Shown here: positions 55,701 to 64,000 of the stretch, one piece after another
Layout: each line of letters starts with the position of its first letter
Position numbering within the stretch: position 1 is the first letter of the stretch
Source: Galdieria sulphuraria
Taxonomy: Eukaryota > Rhodophyta > Bangiophyceae > Galdieriales > Galdieriaceae
Length of the DNA stretch: 64,000 bases
Direction: 5' to 3'
Assembly: GCF_000341285.1 (NCBI RefSeq)
Contig: NW_005178432.1
Span: 1 to 64,000 of the forward strand
Made by a program: the position numbers and the translations under genes
The notes under the pieces: model-generated
What the model was told of the DNA's origin: nothing
The model's input: only the letters and a program-made list of their open reading frames with translations
Database searches by the model: none

Positions 55701-56483
55701 TTCCTCCATTTCCTTCTGCCATCGAACTTGATTGTACACTTCTGGCGTCATTGCTGGATCATAGAGACGTGGTGTTTCCATACCCTGAATAGATGGTGTC
55801 CATAACGGTGTTTTCTGGTCCTTTAAGCCACTTAAGGCTGCCACATCGGGAGTTTGATCCCACCTTGAACGGCGTTGGCCACCTGACGGAATGTCTAAAG
55901 GCGTTTGGTCCCATCTAGAGACACTCAAACTGTTTGCCGCCTTTGAATTCTCAATTGAAATCGTTCCATCTTCGTCCCAGCGTTGTCGCTTCAAACCGAC
56001 AGAACTCGAAGAAACATTGGAGCAAGACGAGAGCTGTCCTTTGTTGTGGTTCTCTTCCATCTTTCCTTGTTTTTCATATATGGTTGTCCCTTTTTCTTCC
56101 TCTAGCCTACTCTTCATTTGTGACACATATGAGTCTTCTACTCTTAAAATATCCCTACTTAAGACACCTCTGGAACGTGCTTTAGACTGGTACTCATTCT
56201 CCCGTTCTACGATAGACTTTCTTCTAGTATCTTTAAAAGGGTCTTCATCCTCCTCTATCTCTGCCTCAGCTGCTTCTTCCAGGAATTCCTTACTGGGACC
56301 GAAACGACTTCGGGGTGGACTTGCTTTGGGTGAGTCTTCTTCTGAATCACTGGCCAAATTATCTGGAGGTATTTCGCTCACATAATTTTCCGGCTCCTCT
56401 GTGTCGTAAATATGGGTATCAAAGCTTCCAAGTTTCCCAAACTCGGTACCTTTACCATTCACAAGTTGATCTGGTTTTGACAT
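52782..56483 (-). CDS. SF3B1: Splicing factor 3B subunit 1 (SF3B1)
   Basis: Four exons: 56483-55003, 54951-54717, 54659-54051, 53999-52782, about 1180 aa against about 1300 in animals. The N-terminal region carries RWDQTP repeats, a TPGW-like TPLWTP and the U2AF-ligand-like motifs, then [34 protein letters not shown], which binds SF3B14/p14. The HEAT-repeat superhelix follows, with [86 protein letters not shown] and the C-terminal [22 protein letters not shown]. It clamps the branch-point helix in the U2 snRNP. Confidence 0.96.
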
Positions 56484-56538
56484 GACGAATTCGAAATCAA
56501 ACCAAAAGCTTTCAACGGATTATGATAGAAAGATGTGA

Positions 56539-57963
56539 ATGTCTGGATTATGGTCACGTTGTATTCTGTTCTCCTGGATCAAGTTTCACTTCTCTTTAAC
56601 TCCCAAGAAGGAAAGACACCCAAAATTTTTAGCAAGATATTGCCAAACAGTAGGATTTGGCCTCTGGATACTAGTACAATACAGAAAATTTTGGTTACCG
56701 ATTTATGGCAAACTTCTACCGAACATTCAAACTCCCGAAGCCATAGCTTTACACCGTTCTTGTGCAGAAAAAGTCAAAGAGTTTTGTAAAAGCAAAGGTG
56801 GTTTATTTATAAAGCTTGGACAATATACTGGATCGTTACAAAATGTTTTACCAAAGGAGTATCTTCAGGAGTTGTCTACGCTTCAAGACCAGGCGGAAGA
56901 GGTCCCTATCCAAGACCTTTTGCAAGTTATTAAAACAGATTTGGGTTCTTTTTACGGTTTGATTACAAATATATCAGAAAAACCTATTGGTTGTGCGTCT
57001 ATTGCACAAGTACACACGGCACACATAGCAATGTCTTCTACTATTGTTGCTATAAAGGTTCAGAAGCCAAATACTCGACTACAATTTGCTCAGGACTTGA
57101 GAATTCTTCAGTTGATCATATCTATGTATCAAACTTTAAAAGGTGGATATGAACCTGTCATTTGGAATACATTTATTGAATTTACTCGAGAAATACAAGG
57201 AGAAATGAATTTCGTGACCGAGATAGCAAACAATAGAAAGCTTGCTCAATGTTTTCGAGGTAGTTCTCATATTTGTGTGCCAGAGATTTTCCCAAATTTA
57301 TGTTCTAGACGAGTCATTACGATGGAGTACATCGACGGGATAAAAATTGACGAGTGTTTATCTTTCAATAGGGAGACTCGATTCCGTATCGCTCGAACTT
57401 TACATGAAGCATTCGCTAGGATGATATTTCAACAAAGATTTATTCACATGGATCCACATCCAGGAAATATCATTCTACAGTGGCCACAAGACAAGCGACG
57501 CTTTCGTATGGTATTAATTGATACTGGAAAATGTAGCTCTATTGACATTGATTTCACCGAAAAATTTGCAAATTTTCTCACTGCTGTTATCTTAAGAGAT
57601 ACACAAAGGTTCTCAACTTTCTCAAATACGATAGATAACATTGACCGTGGAGACTTATTGGCTTCTTTGTTCCTTGGTAGAAAAATGGCTCGACGTTGGT
57701 TACTTGTTGATGACTCAGATGAAAGCAGGCACAAGTATTCTGTACAAGAGTACATTCACATACTGACTTGTATACATCCTCAGTGGTATACTGTTTTACG
57801 GCCCCTTCTTGTGATTCGAGGTATTTCTCGAAAACTTGGATATCCCAAGGATATCTCAACTATATACGAGCCCTTTTCCACGCAACTTTTAGTTAAAGCG
57901 TGGTCAAAAACCTTGTATACATATTTTCTGAGGTACTCTGGAGTAAGAAACAGTGCATCTTAG
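56539..57963 (+). CDS. ABC1/ADCK (UbiB-family) atypical kinase
   Basis: Single exon, 474 aa. The family landmarks are in order: the KxGQ motif in GGLFIKLGQYTGSLQNVLPKEYLQELSTLQDQ, the Ala-rich loop PIGCASIAQVH, VAIKVQKPN with the lysine, EMNFVTEIANNRKL, VITMEYIDGIKI, the catalytic MDPHPGNI and the metal motif LIDTGKCSSID (DTG where DFG or DHG is common). Related proteins support ubiquinone, plastoquinone or other prenyl-lipid metabolism in mitochondria and plastids. An N-terminal hydrophobic, basic region (WIKFHFSLTPKKERHPKFLARY) may anchor or target it. It is divergent from SF3B1 by 55 bp. Confidence 0.9.
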   Translation: MSGLWSRCILFSWIKFHFSLTPKKERHPKFLARYCQTVGFGLWILVQYRKFWLPIYGKLLPNIQTPEAIALHRSCAEKVKEFCKSKGGLFIKLGQYTGSLQNVLPKEYLQELSTLQDQAEEVPIQDLLQVIKTDLGSFYGLITNISEKPIGCASIAQVHTAHIAMSSTIVAIKVQKPNTRLQFAQDLRILQLIISMYQTLKGGYEPVIWNTFIEFTREIQGEMNFVTEIANNRKLAQCFRGSSHICVPEIFPNLCSRRVITMEYIDGIKIDECLSFNRETRFRIARTLHEAFARMIFQQRFIHMDPHPGNIILQWPQDKRRFRMVLIDTGKCSSIDIDFTEKFANFLTAVILRDTQRFSTFSNTIDNIDRGDLLASLFLGRKMARRWLLVDDSDESRHKYSVQEYIHILTCIHPQWYTVLRPLLVIRGISRKLGYPKDISTIYEPFSTQLLVKAWSKTLYTYFLRYSGVRNSAS

Positions 57964-57997
57964 AGTTACTGGAAACAACGACAATCCAACTAGTTCA

Positions 57998-58429
57998 TCA
58001 CCGTATTGACTAAAGCAAAATTCTAACCCTAGAAGAAAAATTTGGCTTGAGCAAGAAAGGTATACAATAAGTGCTCCTGTAAAGTTTCTGGTCAGAGCAT
58101 ATTTTCCAGTTTCAGCAGCAATATCTCTGTCCGCCCGTCTGGAACGCCTCATCCTTCTCAGAGGTTGCAACAAATACAAACACTCACCTGCATGGTTTGA
58201 AACCTAAGGCCATCGAGGCCTACGAAGACAGTTTAGTAATCTAGAGAAAAAGTGTGACGTATCACAGAAGAGTGCGCTCAGACAAGTCTGAAAAGAAATC
58301 ATAGGAAAACTCAAAGGCCATGGATGAAAAACGTCATCATAACGCAAAACTCAACCGTGACAAAGTTCAAGATTGATATACCAAGTCACTTACCTTCAGC
58401 GCTGTGTCTGTGGTTGTTACGTACCACAT
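57998..58429 (-). CDS. Tiny four-exon gene, 50 aa, possible snoRNA host
   Basis: Exons 58429-58394, 58219-58188, 58138-58066, 58009-57998 join in phase through three introns with good signals: GTAAGT..GTAG 174 nt, GTGAGT..CCAG 49 nt, GTATAC..TTAG 56 nt. The product starts MWYVTTTDTALK and ends with two adjacent stop codons. It has a basic middle (FKPCRRADRD) and no recognised domain. The first intron is more than three times longer than the local norm and contains a candidate C/D snoRNA, so the spliced RNA may matter less than the intron. The coding status is weak; an overlapping upstream ATG at 58500 opens another frame. Confidence 0.4.
58273..58346 (-). ncRNA. Candidate C/D box snoRNA in intron
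   Basis: On the minus strand a 74-nt segment starts TGCGTT then ATGATGA (C box RUGAUGA) and ends CTGA (D box) followed by GCGCA. The flanks TGCG and CGCA can pair as a terminal stem. An internal CTATGATTT could be C' and CTTTGAG an imperfect D'. The length, box order and position inside an intron all fit intronic C/D snoRNAs that guide 2'-O-methylation. The guide target was not identified. Confidence 0.45.
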
Positions 58430-58490
58430 CGAACTTGGTAATAGCCAAAACAGTTATTTGCCTCAAGGCGAAAAAATGCTAATTGAGAAA

Positions 58491-58499
58491 TTGGCGCCA
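58491..58499. promoter_or_regulatory. E2F-like TTGGCGCCA motif
   Basis: Lies 62 bp upstream of the tiny minus-strand gene and 107 bp upstream of the PYROXD2-like start, so it could serve either. It shares the core with the sites at 52057 and 37448. Confidence 0.3.
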
Positions 58500-58605
58500 T
58501 GAAAACTTGCTTTAATCTGTCACATCATGTGGTTTCGAACTTCTCGTTTGTCGTGAATGATGAGGCTAAAGGCAACACGATCTTTTTGTAGGACTAACGT
58601 TACAG

Positions 58606-60648
58606 ATGCACATGAATACACTGAGGACAGTTTTTCCAACTTTGTTTGGAAATAAACTGCAGTTGGCTTTTCGTAGAAGTGCGAGTCAGACACCTATAGA
58701 GAAAACCCACTGGGATGCGATCATAATAGGAGGAGGCCATAATGGATTAGTTTCTGCTGCATATTTGGCTAAAAAGGCAAGCCCGGAAACTTATCTGTGG
58801 TTATAACTCTGGATCAAGTTGGTTTTTTAGGGAGCCAAGGTGTTGGTATTGGAAAGGAGAAAGGTTTTGGGAGGTGCAGCTGTAACGGAAGAGCTTATTC
58901 CAGGATTTCAGTTTAGTCGTGCGAGGTATTTAGGTTCACCAGTGAAATACTGTTTGTATTCATTTTTGTCAGCTATGTACAAAGTTTGTTGCGCCCACAA
59001 ATTGTCAAGGAACTGAAACTTTCGAAACACGGCTATTCCGTCCTCGCAAGGTATTAATACATAGGATGTGGATAAACGTGAACTGAAAGTCTTCTTCGAG
59101 AAACCCTTCGAGTTTTACACCGCTCTCGGACGGAAAAAAATATCTATTTCTCAGCCCTGATGTGGAATTTTGTAAAGAACAAATAAGCAAATTCTCCATT
59201 GAAGATGCCATGAGATATCCGCAGTACTTGGTAGGCTTTTCAAGAATCTTATACCAGATAGAAATTATCATGCTCTCATTTTGATCTAGCACTGGCTCTC
59301 GAAACTATGTCGACTGGTAGAACCTTTTTTTGATGAGGCTCCTTATGATGCATTGTATAACGATATATCCAGTCTGTCTCTTGCCGAAAGATGGTCTTCA
59401 TCTCGTGCTGGTTTTCATTTATTGCGAGAATCGCTTTCTAGTCGAAAGGAGATGACGGAGTTTTTCGAGCTTCTGTTTTCCAACTCTTCAAAAATGCTCA
59501 AACGTTGGTTCCATTCTGAACCCTTGTTGTCCACTCTAGTAAGCGTTGTTCCAAACGCAATCAGGAACGTCATTTTTATTTCGTACTAGGCCACGGATTC
59601 TGTTATAGGTACCATGGCTGGTCCTGACACTCCAGGTACAGGCTATGTTTTATTGCATCATGTGCTTGGAGGCGATTGGTCCTATGTGAAAGGAGGAATG
59701 GGTTCCCTTTCTGAGTCTCTTGCCTCTGTTGCAATTGAAGCTGGAGCTGTTATTCAAACAGATACACCCGTAAAGTCTATATTAGTGGATGAAATACAAC
59801 GAAAAGTGAAAGGAGTAGAGACCTTAGATGGACAAAGTATACTTGGTCGATGTGTCCTTTCTAATGCAGATCCCAAGCGTACCTTCTTAACTTTATGTCC
59901 AAAGGGCAGCTTACCTGATAATTTTGTCTCTAAAATACAAAATTTGGATTTCCGTTCTCCCGTTTTCAAAATCAACGTTGCATTGAAGAAATTACCTCAT
60001 TTTCGTTGTTTTCCAAAACGTCAAACATTTGAAGGGGAACCCACAACTCTTGCTGCAGGACCTGAACACAAGGGAACAATTCACCTCGGCAGCGATAACT
60101 TGGATATGATTGAAAAGGCTTACAAAGATTGTTCTGCACACCATCGACCAAGTGCTGTTCCCATTGTCGAAATGACTATACCTAGTGCGATAGATCCCAC
60201 ATTGGCTCCTCGAGGCCAGGCAGTGGCAGGATTGTTCGTGCAATATGTTCCATACAATGCGCCATGGGAAGATGTAAACTTTAAAAAAGCTTTCGTTGAT
60301 CGAGTTTTTTCGATGGTTGAGGATTATGCACCTGGGTTTATCGAGAGCATTATTGGCTATGATGCTTTGTCTCCCAAAGATTTGGAGCGTGTATTTGGGC
60401 TAACCGAAGGAAATATCTTTCATGGCTCCATGTCTTTAGATCAGTTATATTCTTTGAGGCCAGCAGCTGGATATTCTCGTTATCGAACACCTATTTCTGG
60501 TTTGTATCTATGTGGAAGTGGAGCTCATCCAGGTGGAGGTGTTTCAGGTGCTCCTGGAAGAAATTGCTCCAAAGTGGTATTGAGAGACTTGAAAAGAAAT
60601 GCAGAAGGTGCTTCTTTGCAAATGGCGCTCTCATTTTGGAGGCGATAG
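58606..60648 (+). CDS. PYROXD2-like FAD oxidoreductase (phytoene-desaturase-like)
   Basis: Six exons: 58606-58776, 58831-58925, 58973-59050, 59101-59230, 59290-59538, 59590-60648, about 593 aa. The FAD-binding Rossmann motif AIIIGGGHNGLVSAAYLAKK is followed by KVLVLERRKVLGGAAVTEEL, RNPSSFTPL, DSVIGTMAGPDTPGTGYVLLHH, VKGGMGSLSESLA and the C-terminal FAD motif GLYLCGSGAHPGGGVSGAPGRN. This matches PYROXD2, a mitochondrial protein of unclear substrate, rather than true carotenoid desaturases. The leader (TVFPTLFGNKLQLAFRRSAS) is presequence-like. Intron 1 begins GCAAGC (GC-AG). Confidence 0.9.
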
Positions 60649-60805
60649 AAATAAATTTTCATTATGACACATGATGAGCGTGGCCAAGAGAAGATTTTCA
60701 AATTTGAATTTTCAAAGACATCTTGCTTTCCCTATCCATTTTGTCCCGCTGAAATTCCTACTTTGGTGGAAAAGTATTCGCTACTTGTGTCACAAACGCC
60801 ACCAT

Positions 60806-61980
60806 ATGGAAAATTATAAAAAGACCGAAGTGTTAGGAGAAGGTACTTATGGAAAGGTGTACAAAGCTCAAGATATTAGAACCAACGAAATTGTTGCACT
60901 GAAAAAAACCCTTCTGGTTAACGAAGACGAAGGGGTCCCCGCCACCACTTTGAGAGAAGTATCCATCTTAAGAGCACTTTCAGAGTGTCCATACATTGTA
61001 AAGTAAGCAGTGATATTTAAGAGGAAAGGTCGCAATAATCTTTTCTTGATTGATCAAGGCTTTCTGACGTGCTACATACAGCTTCCAGAAATGGCAAGCC
61101 CGTATTATACTTGGTTTTCGAATACTTGGAACACGATCTCAAGCACTATATGATTTCTAAGAAGGGTAGAGGTACAGGACTTGATAAGAAACAAGCTATG
61201 GTGCGTTTGTCGAAGATTTTTTTGGTCATTATCTCATGCTGCTGTTGCCATTTCTTTTGTGTAGCACTTTGCCTACCAGATACTATTAGGAATTGAACAT
61301 TGTCACTCACATGGTGTGATGCATCGTGACTTAAAACCTCAGAATCTGTTGGTCTCCAAAGATGAGATCATTAAACTGGCAGATTTCGGACTTGGACGTT
61401 CCTTTAGTATTCCCATTGGAAAATACACTCATGAGGTGGTAACTCTTTGGTATCGTGCACCAGAAATTCTTTTAGGCTCCAAATGCTATTCTACTCCTAT
61501 CGACATTTGGAGTATTGGTTGCATTGTAGCTGAGATGGTAACTGGGAGACCATTGTTTTGTGGCGAAAGTGAAATTGAGCAATTATTGGCCATTTTCAGG
61601 TACATTTTGTCTTGTATTATCGTCGAAGTGAGTATGACTGATCTTAGGATAATGGGAACTCCATCGAATGAGACTTGGCCCAACGTAGAAACGCTCAGAG
61701 ATTGGCATGACTTTCCTCAGTGGAAACCAACAGAGATTTATAAAGTATGTTTCTTCACTACTTTCTTACTTTTTTGAAGAATTCATGGGTTTAGATTATT
61801 CCTCAACTAGGAAAGGATGGCTGTGATCTATTAACTCAAATGCTTCATCTAGACCCTGCGAAAAGGATTACCGCATCCGATGCTCTGCAGCATCCATTTT
61901 TTGATGAAATACGTAGTGAATATGTCAATAGCTTTACCAACAAAGAAAACTTTCCACTACCTGTTGTGAATAAAAATTGA
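60806..61980 (+). CDS. B-type cyclin-dependent kinase (CDKB)
   Basis: Five exons: 60806-61002, 61059-61200, 61265-61599, 61648-61744, 61795-61980, about 318 aa. The kinase motifs are complete: [44 protein letters not shown], and the activation segment [19 protein letters not shown]. The cyclin-binding helix reads PATTLRE, close to PPTTLRE of plant CDKB2 rather than [24 protein letters not shown] and [11 protein letters not shown] also follow the CDKB pattern. It would drive the G2/M transition with cyclins. The frame is open upstream to 60671, but MENYKK is the family start. Confidence 0.92.
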
Positions 61981-62017
61981 GGAAATCAATGAACGATGAA
62001 TTGTATCGACCCTTTTC

Positions 62018-62903
62018 ATGCAAAGAAATTCTACCGAGCTCCAAAAAAATGCACTATATTTGTTACAAGTGCTACAAAAAGTACACGAAAGTTTAAGTCA
62101 TTTTGTGGAATCCCTTACCTTTCAGCAGCAACAAGCGTTTGTTTCTGTTATACTTGACCTGGACGCCGCTCAGTTCGGTCTAAGCAGAGTGGAAAGCAGG
62201 CTGGAACTTGCCAAGAGGTAAACCACTTTGCGTACGTTCTATTAATTATTCACTGGAGAAGGAACGTCTTCGTGGAAACGTCACGAGACCAAGAAGTAAC
62301 GGAAGTTGGTTGGGACTTGTTGGGTGTACAAAGAAATCTGTATGATGGCTTTCAGAAGATCGTCACGTATTTGCTGGATAGAAATCGTGTCACACAACCT
62401 GAAGTGTCTTCAACAGGAAAGGTTGTATCAGGAGGAACTGAGGACCAGATTACGACAACAAATTTCAGCAAGGTAGGTTTTTCTTGTGTCAGGCGTTCTC
62501 GTTGTGACAAGAGTTGTTCCAGTCCTTTCGAGATTCCCAAGAGTTAGAAACGCAAGACTCGAACTCGCTTGGTAGAAGCGTAGGAAAAAATATGGATTTT
62601 CATTTACAAACCTCTTGTGGAAGAAGTTATATGATAGCTCTGTACAATTTTGAGGGACAAGAAGCTGATGAGCTATCCTTCCGAAAGGGTGATCATATTC
62701 AAGTAGTGGCATATGACACAAGTGGTTGGTGGTTGGGACAACTCCATGGGAAATATGGTCTGTTTCCAGCAAATTATACTCGAAAAATGCACAACCGTCA
62801 TTCTGGTGCTCTTTCTTTGGAAGAATCATTTTCTGAATGTTCCAGAGGTAAGCAACTTGGTGACAATAATCGCCGTTCTCAACATCTTCGCCATGGTGAA
62901 TGA
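62018..62903 (+). CDS. SH3-domain protein with helical N-terminus
   Basis: Three exons: 62018-62217, 62262-62472, 62523-62903, about 263 aa. The N-terminal half is helical (LYLLQVLQKVHESLSHFVESL, LDAAQFGLSRVESRLELAKR) with a following conserved-looking WDLLGVQRNLYDGF. The C-terminal half holds one SH3 domain: MIALYNFEGQEADELSFRKGDHIQVV, WWLGQLHGKYGLFPANYTRKM, with all peptide-binding aromatics. The order of helices then linker then SH3 recalls Abl-interactor proteins of the WAVE complex, but identity there is weak. A GTAAGC donor near 62848 could give an alternative C-terminus reaching into the calmodulin 3' region. Confidence 0.75.
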
Positions 62904-63007
62904 GTAATTAGATACTCATTTGTAGATACAAAAAAAACAACGTTTACTGGTTGTTTGTCTTTCAGTAAATCTTTTCAATGCGTACGAGACATGTATCATG
63001 TTCCACT

Positions 63008-63764
<757 letters not shown>

Positions 63765-64000
63765 CAACCAACACAGGTTTGGAATCGTTTATGGCACAGT
63801 CTCATCAAATTTTGAATAAAAATGGCGCAAAATGTGTCATTTGAGAAAAAAAATGCAAAAGCAAAAGGATATTACAACGTGACAAAGAGACTTTCTCATT
63901 TGTATTTGAATTTTTTCGGTAAAATATGGAGACAAAAAGCAAATTGTTATTAGATTCCATTTTTTGTTTTATTGCAAGAGGAAAGTTATGTCAAATATTT
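63765..64000. other. Right-edge promoter region
   Basis: AT-rich sequence upstream of calmodulin. A motif AAAATGGCGCAAAATG near 63818-63833 repeats the E2F-like core 55-70 bp before the start codon. Nothing else was recognised before the window ends. Confidence 0.45.

Noticed and set aside
55891-56385. 164-codon plus-strand frame opposite SF3B1
   Set aside because: Ser/Leu-rich mirror of the acidic SF3B1 N-terminus; not a gene.
57964-58179. Single long minus-strand frame MRRSRRADRD... as an uninterrupted gene
   Set aside because: Splice signals within it (GTATAC ... TTTAG and an acceptor at CCAG) give a better four-exon model ending in two stops.
59041-59100. GC-AG intron starting GCAAGG in the PYROXD2-like gene
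   Set aside because: A canonical 50-nt GT-AG intron (59051-59100) keeps frame and yields the family motif RNPSSFTP.

Overview
The window looks like nuclear DNA of a unicellular red alga of the Cyanidiophyceae, most likely Galdieria. The base composition is AT-rich. Genes sit a few tens of bases apart. Most carry several very short introns of about 45-65 nt with GTAAGT-like donors. The gene set mixes animal/fungal-like core eukaryotic genes with plastid-type genes (SRP54, GyrB, ClpS, Der, CtpA, a y-type thioredoxin, a DUF1995 protein, a plant B-type CDK). The species name is inference. All exon borders were read by eye from frame continuity and splice signals. One N occurs at 21997, so isolated stops and frame breaks could be sequence errors.

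Left edge (1-6.7 kb): a gene-poor accessory segment with two related genes for large P-loop ATPase/nuclease-like proteins, the second ending in a SAM-like domain. They are separated by about 1.8 kb of DNA with no recognisable gene. 6.7-34.2 kb: a dense housekeeping block. In order it holds a multi-pass membrane protein, an LPA1/2-phosphoglycerate-kinase-like protein, mitochondrial L16, TIM44, SKI8/VIP3, a glutamate-carrier-like protein, a membrane thioredoxin, an OstA/LptD-like barrel protein, PDH E1 alpha, a membrane aspartic protease, a rhodanese, CtpA, a small membrane protein, a MYB factor, an IGHMBP2-like helicase, Der GTPase, a broken ubiquitin-conjugating enzyme, leucyl aminopeptidase, a DAG-lipase-like protein and an MFS transporter.

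34.2-48.7 kb: mitochondrial SSB, a Josephin deubiquitinase, SF3A1, thioredoxin y, a trypsin-fold protein with Cys in place of the nucleophilic Ser, a catalytically degenerate phosphoglucomutase relative, a DUF1995 protein, ClpS, organellar gyrase B, organellar SRP54 (interrupted by one in-frame stop) and a RING E3. 48.7-64 kb: a SET1-type methyltransferase with RRM, an LSM11-like protein, mitochondrial L47, SF3B1, an ABC1 kinase, a tiny gene with a candidate C/D snoRNA in its intron, a PYROXD2-like oxidoreductase, CDKB, an SH3 protein and calmodulin.

Functional themes are organelle biogenesis (mitochondrial import, translation and ssDNA binding; plastid protein targeting, protease adaptor, DNA topology), the U2 snRNP SF3 complex (SF3A1 and SF3B1 both here), Paf1/SET1 chromatin functions (SKI8/VIP3, SET1), ubiquitin (Josephin, RING, broken UBC) and cell cycle (CDKB). 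Most divergent pairs are separated by only 16-60 bp and so must share promoters. Two convergent pairs overlap at their stop codons. A TTGGCGC-type E2F-like motif recurs at gene starts. No rRNA, tRNA, CRISPR array, or virus-like or transposon-like element was recognised.
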